Shown in pieces: positions 8,009-18,708 of a stretch of DNA of 34,061 nucleotides. The notes under the pieces were generated by a model that had not been told where the DNA came from, made no database searches, and saw only the letters and a list, made by a program, of their open reading frames with translations. Position 1 is the stretch's first letter, and every line of letters starts with the position of its first letter. The stretch comes from Chlorobiota bacterium. GTDB taxonomy: Bacteria > Bacteroidota > Bacteroidia > JAADEI01. The position numbers and the translations under genes are program-made. The DNA lies in assembly GCA_013153515.1 (NCBI GenBank), contig JAADEI010000031.1, positions 1-34,061 on the forward strand. Direction: 5' to 3'.

Positions 8009-10667
8009 GCAACGTAACATCCCCTTTTTGTCTATAGGTCTTTTCCCCACATTGATAGATGAGGTGATAGACATATACGTCTGGTCTGAGCGGTCTGCCG
8101 TTGTATGTTCCGTCCCAACCTTCTAAGGTTCTCATTGTTGGCAGTCCCAGTGGTTGGTTTCTTAGTTCATATAGGAGGTTGCCCCATCGGTCGTAGATTT
8201 TAAAGAGTTTCAAAAAGGATTCGGCTGCTGAATAGACATAAAGTATGTCGTTTACGCCGTCGCCGTTGGGCGTGAATGCTGTCGGGACAAACACTGTTCC
8301 TGAGTCGCATTCGGGAATTTGGATAACTTTAATCCAGACCGTATCACTGCGGATACACATGTTTTCGCTGTAGGAGATGTAAACAACAGGGAATGTGTCG
8401 GGTTGGTCGTAGGTGAAGACCAGTGTTGAGTATGAAATGTCAGAGATAGGGAGCAGGTCTGGATATTGCCATTCGTAGGTGAACAGTTCAGGGCTAACTT
8501 CGGCTGTTAGGTATGCCGTCCCGCCAGTGAAAATAGAGGTATCTGAATGCAGTGTTACTGCTATTCCCGTGTCAACAAAAACTTTAATGTTGTCTGTCCA
8601 CTGGCAGCCGTATTGATTAGTTGTTGTGAGCGAAAGATTTAGGGTGGTTTGTGCAGTGTTTTCGTGCAGGACAGTGACTGTTGGGCATGTGTCGCAACTG
8701 ACCAATTGAGACGGTTCCCATTTCCATCGGACAATATCTGGCTGTGAAGCATCAAGAGTTAACTGGTCGTAGTAGCAAATTGTATGGTTCGGAAGGTCTA
8801 TTTCAGGCAGTGGCAGGACATTAATCGTTATTGTGTCGTAGTTATAGCATTTGTTAGCGTCAGTAACTTTCAATATGTAGGTCGTTGTATCGTAAGGGAA
8901 TGCGTATGTAGTGGAACACACGGGACAACTGAGGAAAGAGAAGGGCTTCCATCTGTATTGGTAGGGTTGGGTGCCGTGCACGGAAAAGATTGGTTCCAGA
9001 AGAACAGAATCGTATTTGCAAATGGAGGTGTCGGAAGCGATTGAGAACACGGGTCGTTGCCATACAGTCACATCAATGGAATCATAAGATATGCATCCTG
9101 CGGAGTTCTCTGCCCTGACTATGTATGTTCCAGAATGTTCAGGCAAGGCTGGATTGAAATATATGTGTGATGAATCAACAGTGGTTCCATCTGGTAAATA
9201 CCAAGTGTGTTGGTAATTCCCATTTTCGCCAATGATGAGGAAACTATCCTTGCAGACAGGAGCATTAGTCCACGGATTCAATTCAGGAGTGGGATGGACG
9301 ATTATCTGTTCCTTTGAGGAGTCCTTGCAACCTTTTGTGGAGGTAACTATCAATTTGATAGGATATGTCCCTGCTGAATCATAATTATGTGATACCGTAG
9401 TTGTGTTATTCACTATTGTTCCGTCGCCTAAGTCCCATGATAGCGAAAGAGGTGTGTTATCCCAAGGGTCAAAGGAAGTGCTTATGAATTGTGCTGTGTC
9501 ATACACGCAAATTGACGTGTCGCCTTGGAACTGAGCCACTGGTGGTGGATAAACCATTGCTGTTGTATATGCCGTATCAACACATCCAAGTGTGTCCCAT
9601 GCCACAACCATCACGTCATAAATCCCTGAATCTGGATATTGGTAATAAGCCACTGCGGAAGACGTAGCTATTGAATCGCCGTTGCCTACATACCACGTGT
9701 ATTGGTCTATCACATTGCCATTGAGAATGCTTGCTGATAGAGTTGTCTGGTCGCCAAGGCATACGGAGTCGGCACGGGCATCTATCTGCGGCGGGTCAAA
9801 TCCAATGGGTATCGTGATTGTTTTGACTGTTTGTGAGTTCCCGCATGAGTTGGGCAGTGCGAACCGAACAGTGTAGGTGCCTTGTTGCGTTAAGGTCTCA
9901 CATTGGTTTGTTGAAATGAGGTTGTTTGAAGGGTCATACCACTCATACCAAGCCATGTCTGGCGGAGCACATGCGTTGTAAGGAGGCTGCGTGCAGGGAT
10001 ATATATCCACGCCAAAATCTGTGTTTACGCACTCAAGGTCAAAATATGCATAAGCCCAGTCAACGTCATAGATACACCATCTAACTTCCGCTTCAAAAGT
10101 TAAAGTTTGTCCTATATAAGGCGTCAAGTCAAGCCAGATGGTTGTCCAAGGCACATAGGTAACGTTATAGCAACATTCAGTGCCACAGTTGCGATATGTT
10201 CCAGGTGTGGTATAATACGGAGCATTAGGGATTCCTGCGAATCCTGAACCACCTTCATAATAGACAGTATATCGGGGGCAAGCCAGTTCATTGCCACTGG
10301 GATCATAAAACTTAATAAACACTTTTGCTGCTTGAGAAACGTTGTGGGGATAGTTAAGAACAACCATAGCCATGTTAAGTTTAAGTACTGCATTAGCGGG
10401 GGTTACTTGAATGGAACGCCATATTCGCCCCCTAAGAGCACTGCCACATCTGTCCGTAGCCACCTTAACAGAGTGATTGCCAATTGCCTGAGGGAACCCA
10501 CCGTATGGGTCCACGGTGCCGGCATTGGTTATTTGCACGTCCCCTATGGAGAACCACCCATCAAGAGTGCCCTGCTCAAAATCAATGTTATAGCAGGGGT
10601 CTGGGTTCTGTGCAAAAGATAATACCCTTGCTATCAGGAGCCCTATGTGAACAATCCCCTTCCTCAT
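8001..10667 (-). CDS. Secreted PKD-domain protein with gliding-motility-associated (CHU_C, T9SS type B-like) C-terminal domain
   Basis: Signal peptide; PKD motifs such as 'YYQYPDSGIYDVMVVAWDTLGC' and 'SWDLGDGTIVNNTTTVSHNYDSAGTYPIKLIVTSTKGC'; C-terminus 'VFVPTAFTPNGDGVNDILYVYSAAESFLKLFKIYDRWGNLLYELRN...GWDGTYNGRPLRPDVYVYHLIYQCGEKTYRQKGDVTLLR'. Confidence 0.9.
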   Translation of the reverse strand: MRKGIVHIGLLIARVLSFAQNPDPCYNIDFEQGTLDGWFSIGDVQITNAGTVDPYGGFPQAIGNHSVKVATDRCGSALRGRIWRSIQVTPANAVLKLNMAMVVLNYPHNVSQAAKVFIKFYDPSGNELACPRYTVYYEGGSGFAGIPNAPYYTTPGTYRNCGTECCYNVTYVPWTTIWLDLTPYIGQTLTFEAEVRWCIYDVDWAYAYFDLECVNTDFGVDIYPCTQPPYNACAPPDMAWYEWYDPSNNLISTNQCETLTQQGTYTVRFALPNSCGNSQTVKTITIPIGFDPPQIDARADSVCLGDQTTLSASILNGNVIDQYTWYVGNGDSIATSSAVAYYQYPDSGIYDVMVVAWDTLGCVDTAYTTAMVYPPPVAQFQGDTSICVYDTAQFISTSFDPWDNTPLSLSWDLGDGTIVNNTTTVSHNYDSAGTYPIKLIVTSTKGCKDSSKEQIIVHPTPELNPWTNAPVCKDSFLIIGENGNYQHTWYLPDGTTVDSSHIYFNPALPEHSGTYIVRAENSAGCISYDSIDVTVWQRPVFSIASDTSICKYDSVLLEPIFSVHGTQPYQYRWKPFSFLSCPVCSTTYAFPYDTTTYILKVTDANKCYNYDTITINVLPLPEIDLPNHTICYYDQLTLDASQPDIVRWKWEPSQLVSCDTCPTVTVLHENTAQTTLNLSLTTTNQYGCQWTDNIKVFVDTGIAVTLHSDTSIFTGGTAYLTAEVSPELFTYEWQYPDLLPISDISYSTLVFTYDQPDTFPVVYISYSENMCIRSDTVWIKVIQIPECDSGTVFVPTAFTPNGDGVNDILYVYSAAESFLKLFKIYDRWGNLLYELRNQPLGLPTMRTLEGWDGTYNGRPLRPDVYVYHLIYQCGEKTYRQKGDVTLLR

Positions 10668-10677
10668 GCCCTTATTG

Positions 10678-10685
10678 CAAATATA
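10678..10685 (-). promoter_or_regulatory. Candidate Bacteroidota -7 element TATATTTG upstream of the CHU_C protein
   Basis: Matches TAnnTTTG 10 nt upstream of the ATG (10667, minus strand). No convincing -33 TTG found. Confidence 0.35.
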
Positions 10686-11078
10686 GGAAATTTCTTGTTA
10701 TGCTTAAAGAGGCTTTTGTATGCTTCAACACTTTGTCCATTGGTAATTGTAATTTATTTACCTTTCACTGCATGTGCATTACTATAAATGCATTGCTTAG
10801 GAAAGATACGTCCATAGCCGGTAGATTAACAATGGTATTTTTACATTTGCCTACAACCATGAGATTTCTCCGGAATTATGTGGCTGTTCAGGTTTGCCTT
10901 TGTGGTATAGAATCATAACAAAGAAAATGTTTCGCCAATAAGGATTAACCATTTCATTTGGCATAATTTAATGGGCTTGTCTATCCTATAAAATATTGAC
11001 ATTGATTTGTTTTTATGATAAATTCTTGTTTTATATTTTTTTGAGTTCAACTCTGTAAATTGTGAATTTTTAACTCTT

Positions 11079-13898
11079 TTATGGACAAATCTTAAGCAAT
11101 GTCCCGCCTGTTGCGGTGCTAAGCGAAATGTTTCCGCTACTACCGAAATTGGACACTGATGGTGAATAGTTTGCTATAGATGTCCAGTTGGTTGCTGTTC
11201 CCACTGTGGTTACTTGGCAACCTGTTGAACATGACAGTGTTCCGTCGGGACGAAGCTTTACTACGTACATATTAGGGGTTCCTGAACCGAATGAGTTGGT
11301 CATCCCTACGATGGTTATGTAATTACCTGTGAAGGTCGTTACTCTATGTGTCCAGTCAGTGGCACTGCTGCCGATAGCCCTGCCCCATAGATAATTACCT
11401 GCTGTGTCCAGTTTGAACACCCATCCATCTCTGGACCCCGCCCCTGCTGACTCTGTCCCGCCAGTGATGACTATTCCATCGTCGCTTGTGTATGCCACGT
11501 CTTCGGCAAAGTCAAATCCACCGCCAACATATACCCTGCGTGCCCAAATCAAATTACCCCCTGGATCAATCCTGTAAACAATAGCATCTCCGCCGTTGAC
11601 ACCATACGCCGTGGCTTCCACCACCACAGACCCATCTGGCAATGCAACCAGACCAATTGAGTTGTCGTCCGTGCCGCTTCCCAATGCTTTAGCCCACCTC
11701 AGATTGCCAAGAGTGTCAAAGTTTAGCAACAAGCCATCTTGATTGCCCAAAGGACCGTTTCTGACAAGCCCCGCAATATATATATTGTTTCCATGCACTG
11801 CCACGTCATACAATTGAATCAACTGCCCCCCAGCAATTGTCTTGCCCCATATCAAATTGCCTGAAGCATCAAGCATTCCAACAATGCCCCTGTCCCATCC
11901 ACCAGTGCTGTTCCCATATCTGTAGCCAGAATAGACTATCTTTCCACTGGGCATGACCGCTAAGCCCCGTATTACTTCCGTTTCCTCAGATACGAACCGG
12001 CCAACTCGTTTAATCCATTGTGTGTTCAAGTTAGCATCCAGTTTGATGACAATCGCATCGTAATAGGGCCAAGAACCTGTTTCCCCACCTATTAAATATC
12101 CACCATCTGGAGCTTGCACTATGGTATATCCATAGTCCTGCTGTGTCCCCCTATATCGCCTTGTTAATAATAGGCTGTTGCCATCGGATGAAATCCTTGC
12201 CAGAAAAACGTCTTGGTTACCGCCTCCTGACGCACCACCATATTCCCCCGCGACAATCAAGTCGCCATTAGGGGCTTCTACAACACCCCATAAATCATCA
12301 ACTGTATATGGACCAACAATAGCCAAGCAGAAACTGTGGCAAATGTCTGAACGCACAAACAAGGAATCCTGTCCTATGGCACAACCGTCTGTAACAGTAA
12401 CTTTTATGTAACCATCTGTAGCGTCTGGAATTAGCGTTATTGAGTCGCCACCGATAGTAACGACCGTCCACGATGGTGGATATTGCCATGTCCAGGAGGT
12501 GGCACCGCCAGGGTTGAGGTGCCAAGTGGCTGGCTGTCCAGAGCATAGTTTCGTAGGACCTGAAATTGTTGGGTTTAAGATTATATTCTGGACATTGACA
12601 GTATGCTGTATAGAATCGCATCCACAGGGATTGCACGCTTTCACCCAGAAAGTTCCTGAAGCACCTGCATTAGGAGGAATAACAATTATGGAATCTGCGG
12701 TTGTGCTACCGAGAGCAGTCCATGATGATGGAACGGTCCATTGCCAAGAGGTAACACCACCATCTGCAGAAGCATGAATGATAACCGTGTCTATTGGACA
12801 CACTGGGTTAGGGGGACTCTGCGTGGTTGTTATACTGAATGGTTGCGTCTGTCCTGTTATTAAAACGCTATCATAAGGCGAACATCCACACCAAATGCAT
12901 TCCTTGACCTTGAAACGGGAAGTGTCAGCACTGACAATTATAAACAAAGAATCTTTTGTTTGACCGAAATAATAGTTCCAGCCAGTTGGAATAATCCATT
13001 CGTATTTATGCGATTGGGAGCAACCGTGAGCGACGATGGAGACCGTGTCGCCAATGCATGTCCACACTGGAACAGTGAAGTTTATCCCGCAAGCAGGAAT
13101 AAGACAGTTCGGACAAGACAGAATCATCCACCTGTTCCTAACAGAGTCAAAAATTTCAAGACAGAGACTGTCTGTTTCAACAATGATTAATCCGTGTGCT
13201 GGTGACGGAATGACTTGACGCTGGGCAATTGTTAGGCGAGGGAAAAGCACGCCCCGACCGGAATCTATCACTTGCAAAATTGCGGATGGATGTGGAACGT
13301 TCATTCCAATACCTATTCCCGCTGTGTCTGGATTAGTTCCTGAAGGTGGTTGTATACAAGGAGTTACGCAACGTTTTTGGGTAAAAAGTGTTACCCATTT
13401 AGCTCCGTCAAAAATTTCCACTTTAAGAGTATCGCTTCTGGCAATGATGAGATATGGTGCTGGGGAAACAATTGAGCTCCGTTGGGCATAGGAAAGCATC
13501 GGCAATAGAATGCCTTTCGTAGTGATTTCAAGATGAAGCCGTGCTGAATGATGGATATTCCTTATTCCGACGGCAATGCCTTCAGGTGGTTGCGTTCCAG
13601 AGGGTTGAGGAGTGCAGGGTGGAGCGCACCCGAAGGTGTCGGCTACCACAACCCATCGCTTGGACACAGAATCAAACATTTCTATTGTAAAACTGTCTAT
13701 GTTAACTATAAGGAGTCCGTGGGCTGGAGAGGGAATGTTATCTCTTTGCGAAACGGTCAATCTGGGCAAAAGGATACCACGTTTGGTATCGTGAACTTCC
13801 AACCGAGCAGTGGGGTCAGGCGTAGAAGTGCCAATGCCTACACGTTGCCCATAAACAATGCTTACCCCTAAGAGAAAGCAAAGAGCCAATGCCCGCAT
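11079..13898 (-). CDS. Large secreted protein: three VGIGT-type head repeats, Cys-rich Ig/PKD-like repeats, seven propeller repeats, terminal Cys-capped tail
   Basis: Signal peptide MRALALCFLLGVSIVYGQ. Head repeats start 'VGIGTSTPDPTARLEV', 'VGIRNIHHSARLHL', 'IGIGMNVPHPSAILQV'. 'CIWCGC' and 'CNPCGC' repeats; seven ~50-aa 'DGxxIxxGxTxSxGxGxxDxxVxKLDxxGNxxWxxxxG' repeats; ends 'GGTLLKICP'. Confidence 0.85.
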   Translation of the reverse strand: MRALALCFLLGVSIVYGQRVGIGTSTPDPTARLEVHDTKRGILLPRLTVSQRDNIPSPAHGLLIVNIDSFTIEMFDSVSKRWVVVADTFGCAPPCTPQPSGTQPPEGIAVGIRNIHHSARLHLEITTKGILLPMLSYAQRSSIVSPAPYLIIARSDTLKVEIFDGAKWVTLFTQKRCVTPCIQPPSGTNPDTAGIGIGMNVPHPSAILQVIDSGRGVLFPRLTIAQRQVIPSPAHGLIIVETDSLCLEIFDSVRNRWMILSCPNCLIPACGINFTVPVWTCIGDTVSIVAHGCSQSHKYEWIIPTGWNYYFGQTKDSLFIIVSADTSRFKVKECIWCGCSPYDSVLITGQTQPFSITTTQSPPNPVCPIDTVIIHASADGGVTSWQWTVPSSWTALGSTTADSIIVIPPNAGASGTFWVKACNPCGCDSIQHTVNVQNIILNPTISGPTKLCSGQPATWHLNPGGATSWTWQYPPSWTVVTIGGDSITLIPDATDGYIKVTVTDGCAIGQDSLFVRSDICHSFCLAIVGPYTVDDLWGVVEAPNGDLIVAGEYGGASGGGNQDVFLARISSDGNSLLLTRRYRGTQQDYGYTIVQAPDGGYLIGGETGSWPYYDAIVIKLDANLNTQWIKRVGRFVSEETEVIRGLAVMPSGKIVYSGYRYGNSTGGWDRGIVGMLDASGNLIWGKTIAGGQLIQLYDVAVHGNNIYIAGLVRNGPLGNQDGLLLNFDTLGNLRWAKALGSGTDDNSIGLVALPDGSVVVEATAYGVNGGDAIVYRIDPGGNLIWARRVYVGGGFDFAEDVAYTSDDGIVITGGTESAGAGSRDGWVFKLDTAGNYLWGRAIGSSATDWTHRVTTFTGNYITIVGMTNSFGSGTPNMYVVKLRPDGTLSCSTGCQVTTVGTATNWTSIANYSPSVSNFGSSGNISLSTATGGTLLKICP

Positions 13899-14050
13899 TA
13901 ATGGAATTTTGTTGTGAACTTACGTAGATATTTAATCCCTATCGTTATAAAATCAGGTAAGTTTTATGTGAAATATAATAAAAATCTTGAACCCGGTTTG
14001 ATATAAATCCTTTGATGGCATTGCTCATAATAATATATAATTCACCAAAC

Positions 14051-15673
14051 TTAATGTTTTTGGGTAAAGCGTTGTTTTATGTTTTCCAAGGGCAAAAGCC
14101 AAACTGTTGCTCTTAAATTAGTTAGCTTAATTGTAGATGTAATTTTTGATTCTAATTCGGATGCTTTGAAGGGGGATTCCCAATTTCCTACAACCTTTTC
14201 AACCGAAACACCTTGTTGAAGGGCATATAGCATCGGCAAAAGCAGAACAGTTTTTTCAAGCCGTAACATAATTGGGTCTTCACGGTAAATCTCTATCAGT
14301 TTCTTGATGTATTCTTCTCTTTTCTTCGGAGTGCTGATGTTCCAATAATTGGTTAATTTCATTAATAAGTTGGGTAATTTGACGTTTAGTTTATGTCTGC
14401 GAGCCCACTGATAAAACAGATTTGCAAAGTTATATGCACTATTGAAAGCGCTGTTTTTAAGATAAAACACAATGTTGGCTATATAATAAACCTTTCCGTA
14501 CCACAGGTTGCTTCGTTGCAATTCCCTTAGTTTCTCGATGGTTCGCTTAAATAGATGCTCGTCGTTGTTGATTATTGAGATGTTCAAATCGCCTATAAGC
14601 ATGGCAATGAATGGAACAAATTTGAGTTTACTGGATGTCTCACTATCTAATAAATTCTTCACATACAATGCCTTGCCTGTAAACCCATGCAGAACATACC
14701 ATCGGTATAGTGTGGGATAAAGAACAATTTGATAATCAATGGGCAAATCGTCTTTAATCTCTTTCCATAGTTCAGTAGGAATCTTTTCAAACTCTAAAAT
14801 ATGTTTTTTATTAACATTATGTGCAACTAAATAGCCTGATTGAGCAAACATAACGCCCAAGAAGTTTAGTAGTATAGCGAAGTGGCGTCGGGGAAATCGC
14901 TCTCTTAAGACAATGGATTCGTTTAGTAGTTCCAGAACCACTGACACATATTTATTTATTGATTCTTGAAGATTAAGTTTTTGCAATATGCTGCTTAGAA
15001 TGTAGTAAAACGATAATAAATGGTAATTGTATGTTCCATTAGGCATTTTAAGAAGGTTTATTTTTTGTAGTGCTATGTCAAGAAGATTTGCTAATTCGCT
15101 TAATAATTCTTTTTCATGTATTGACATAGGCAATTTTGTGTGTGCATTATTTCCCAACCAAGCGGAAAATAGTTCAAGGTCAATGGCTTGCGTCATTGAA
15201 TTCAAGACATCTAAGGGAATGGCAGTTCCTTCAATGTATGTTTCAAATTCTGCACTAATGATACGCCACACAGAATCTTCAAAGAACCACTTATTTGAGG
15301 AGTATTTAAAATCTTTTGCCGGCTTAGGCAGGGCATGTCCAACGCCTTTGCGATTCCCAAGATATATCCATAGCATCATAAGTTTAATCTGCTCAAATGT
15401 TGAGGGGTCTGCGAAGGCATAGGACAGTAGGGCATCCATGACTATGTTCAGAGCCTGCTTGCGTAGGGACGCTAAGTAGGAATGCGAGTAGTTCTTCAAT
15501 ATTTGTTGTTCAATCTTCTGTCGCTCTTCATTATTTATAGAAGTGATAAGGTCTGTAAGGAATTTGTGTACTTCGGTGCCTTCATATTGACTGATGGCGT
15601 TAGCAATATAACGCTTTTCTTGTGTTGTAAGCAAATCAATCAGGTGCCAAAGCCTTGGGAGTCGCTTGGTCAT
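14051..15673 (-). CDS. Uncharacterised ~540-aa helical (TPR-like?) cytoplasmic protein, paralogue of 27100-28695
   Basis: No signal peptide. N-terminus 'LWHLIDLLTTQEKRYI' and C-terminal 'FYQWARRHKLNV...LIEIYREDPIMLRLEKTVLLLPML' correspond to similar segments in ORF 27100-28695. Confidence 0.7.
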   Translation of the reverse strand: MTKRLPRLWHLIDLLTTQEKRYIANAISQYEGTEVHKFLTDLITSINNEERQKIEQQILKNYSHSYLASLRKQALNIVMDALLSYAFADPSTFEQIKLMMLWIYLGNRKGVGHALPKPAKDFKYSSNKWFFEDSVWRIISAEFETYIEGTAIPLDVLNSMTQAIDLELFSAWLGNNAHTKLPMSIHEKELLSELANLLDIALQKINLLKMPNGTYNYHLLSFYYILSSILQKLNLQESINKYVSVVLELLNESIVLRERFPRRHFAILLNFLGVMFAQSGYLVAHNVNKKHILEFEKIPTELWKEIKDDLPIDYQIVLYPTLYRWYVLHGFTGKALYVKNLLDSETSSKLKFVPFIAMLIGDLNISIINNDEHLFKRTIEKLRELQRSNLWYGKVYYIANIVFYLKNSAFNSAYNFANLFYQWARRHKLNVKLPNLLMKLTNYWNISTPKKREEYIKKLIEIYREDPIMLRLEKTVLLLPMLYALQQGVSVEKVVGNWESPFKASELESKITSTIKLTNLRATVWLLPLENIKQRFTQKH

Positions 15674-15699
15674 CTGCTTGTGGGCATTATTGTTTTCTA

Positions 15700-15707
15700 C
15701 AAATATA
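15700..15707 (-). promoter_or_regulatory. Candidate -7 element TATATTTG upstream of 14051-15673
   Basis: TAnnTTTG match 26 nt upstream of the ATG; no clear -33 element. Confidence 0.3.
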
Positions 15708-15856
15708 CATTACGGTCCTTACAGTCCTTTGCTAAGTGGGGAAATAAGGGGAAATGAAAAAACGAAATAGTCAATGGTGTGTGTCGGAACATTTATCCCA
15801 AATAATGCAAGTTACAAAGTTATTTTTCAGGTTTTTACCTTATATCAGTTTGCTGC

Positions 15857-17050
15857 TCATTCCATATACAGTGCTTCTATTCCCGGCAGTGTTCCTGCTT
15901 CAAGGAATTTGAGCATTGCCCCTCCGCCTGTGGAGACGTGGGATACCTTGTCGGTAATGTTGAATTTGTTTGCTGCGGCAGCAGTGTCGCCACCGCCAAC
16001 CAATACGAAAGTTCCCCGTTGGTGTGCCGAGGCAAGCAGTGAGCAAATGCTTTGTGTCCCTTTAGCGAAAGGTTCCTGTTCAAAGACACCCACCGGACCG
16101 TTCCAAAATATTCTGGCTGCATTGAGTATCTCAGGTTCCCAATTGGCTATTGTCTCTGGACCGACGTCCATCGCTGCCCCTTCGGGGGGAATCTCGTTTA
16201 CTTTAACTGTTGCAGTGGTGTTGTTGGGAAGCAAAACAACGACGTCTATAGGGAGACTAATTTTAGATTCATATTCTTTAAGAAGTTGTTCTGCTATTTC
16301 TACGGCATCCTGTTCGTAGTATGACTTTCCGACGTTCAACCCCTGTGCTTTAAGGAAACAAGTTGCCATTGCCCCGCCGATGAGAACCCTGTCTGCTTCG
16401 TTTAGCAGTTTCTTCAGTAGTTTAACCTTGTCTGAGATTTTAGCCCCGCCTGTTATGACAACGTATGGTCTGGATGTTTCTTCAAGGAGTCGTCGTCCTG
16501 CCTGGATTTCTTTTAATAGTAGAGGACCGGCAAACCGCTTGTCTGGGGGGAATTTCAAGGGGAGGTGATATACCGAGGTGTGTTTCCGATGTGAGACGCC
16601 AAACGCTTCATTTACATAGAAATCTGAGAGGGATGCCCACATGTCGGCAAGGGACTCATCACCCTGTGTCTCACCGGGATAGAACCTCACATTTTCAAGC
16701 ATTATGACTGTTCTTGGTAAAGCCTCTTTGACGTATCCCCGCAGAATCTCTTTGTCTTCTGTAAAGGGAATAAAAAAGACTTCCCTCTGGATTAGTGAGG
16801 AGAGGTGTGAAGCCACCGGACGAAGGGAGAACTCTGGCTTAACCTTTCCTTTGGGGCGTCCAAGGTGAGAAAGAAGAATAACTATTGCTTCCCTTTCAAG
16901 GAGATATTCTATTGCAGGGAGGCTTTTCCTGATTCGTGTGTCGTCAGAAACCTGCCCGTCCTTCAAAGGCACGTTGAAATCAACCCTCATTATATATTTA
17001 TCCCCCCTGACAACAAAATGGTCTTGCAATGCTTTTATCTTGTCCAACAT
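15857..17050 (-). CDS. pgk: Phosphoglycerate kinase
   Basis: 'RVDFNVPLKDGQVSDDTRIRKSLPAIEYLL', 'LLSHLGRPKGK', 'VVITGGAKISDKVKLLKKLL', 'FWNGPVGVFEQEPFAKGT', 'VGGGDTAAAANKF...SHVSTGGGAMLKFLEAGTLPGIEAL'. Confidence 0.97.
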   Translation of the reverse strand: MLDKIKALQDHFVVRGDKYIMRVDFNVPLKDGQVSDDTRIRKSLPAIEYLLEREAIVILLSHLGRPKGKVKPEFSLRPVASHLSSLIQREVFFIPFTEDKEILRGYVKEALPRTVIMLENVRFYPGETQGDESLADMWASLSDFYVNEAFGVSHRKHTSVYHLPLKFPPDKRFAGPLLLKEIQAGRRLLEETSRPYVVITGGAKISDKVKLLKKLLNEADRVLIGGAMATCFLKAQGLNVGKSYYEQDAVEIAEQLLKEYESKISLPIDVVVLLPNNTTATVKVNEIPPEGAAMDVGPETIANWEPEILNAARIFWNGPVGVFEQEPFAKGTQSICSLLASAHQRGTFVLVGGGDTAAAANKFNITDKVSHVSTGGGAMLKFLEAGTLPGIEALYME

Positions 17051-17077
17051 TTCTTTATGCCTGTTTTACGTGTCTGG

Positions 17078-18139
<1,062 letters not shown>

Positions 18140-18197
18140 TCATGGAATTACACTTGGTTGTAAAGGAATGATTATTCCGAAATTTATGTTCATTTGA

Positions 18198-18707
18198 ATG
18201 AACCTTCTAAATAAAATGGAAATGGATAAGGAATTGCTTGATGCTTTGAACATTCAACTGAACAGGGAGTTTCATTCGGCATATTTCTATTTAGCAATGG
18301 CTGCATACTTTGAAAGGGAAAACTTGAAGGGTTTTGCTAAGTGGATGCGTGCTCAGGCGAAGGAAGAAGCCGACCATGCAATGAAGTTTTTTGATTTCAT
18401 TAATGAGCGCAATGAAACAGTTGTCTTGAAACCCATTGAAGTGCCCAAGCAAACGTGGAGTTCGCCTCTGGAAGTGTTTAAAGACGCCTATGAACACGAA
18501 CAAAAGGTTTCACACTATATCCATAGGCTCTATGAGTTGGCTCAGGAGAAAAGAGACTATCCAACTCAGGTGTTCCTGCATTGGTTCATCACAGAACAGG
18601 TTGAGGAAGAGGATCAGACCCTGCAAATAGTTGAACTTCTGGAGAAGGCAGGGGATAACTTCGCTGCCATCTTGGAATTGGATGAACAATTGGGTTCAAG
18701 GGAATAA
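18198..18707 (+). CDS. Ferritin (FtnA-type)
   Basis: 'LNIQLNREFHSAYFYLAMAAYFERENLKGFAKWMRAQAKEEADHAMKFFDFINER' with four-helix ferroxidase Glu/His pattern, then 'HWFITEQVEEEDQTLQIVELLEKAGD'. Start may be 18198, 18216 or 18222. Confidence 0.92.
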   Translation: MNLLNKMEMDKELLDALNIQLNREFHSAYFYLAMAAYFERENLKGFAKWMRAQAKEEADHAMKFFDFINERNETVVLKPIEVPKQTWSSPLEVFKDAYEHEQKVSHYIHRLYELAQEKRDYPTQVFLHWFITEQVEEEDQTLQIVELLEKAGDNFAAILELDEQLGSRE

Positions 18708-18708
18708 G

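Noticed and set aside
10484-10918. 144-aa plus-strand ORF between the two large minus-strand secreted genes
   Set aside because: Starts inside and antisense to the CHU_C gene; no recognisable domain. The 10668-11078 stretch is better read as an intergenic region.
15774-16319. 181-aa plus-strand ORF antisense to pgk (and other shadow ORFs opposite pgk/gap, e.g. 16465-16707, 17417-17867)
   Set aside because: Overlap highly conserved glycolytic genes; low-complexity Ser/Ala composition typical of shadow frames.
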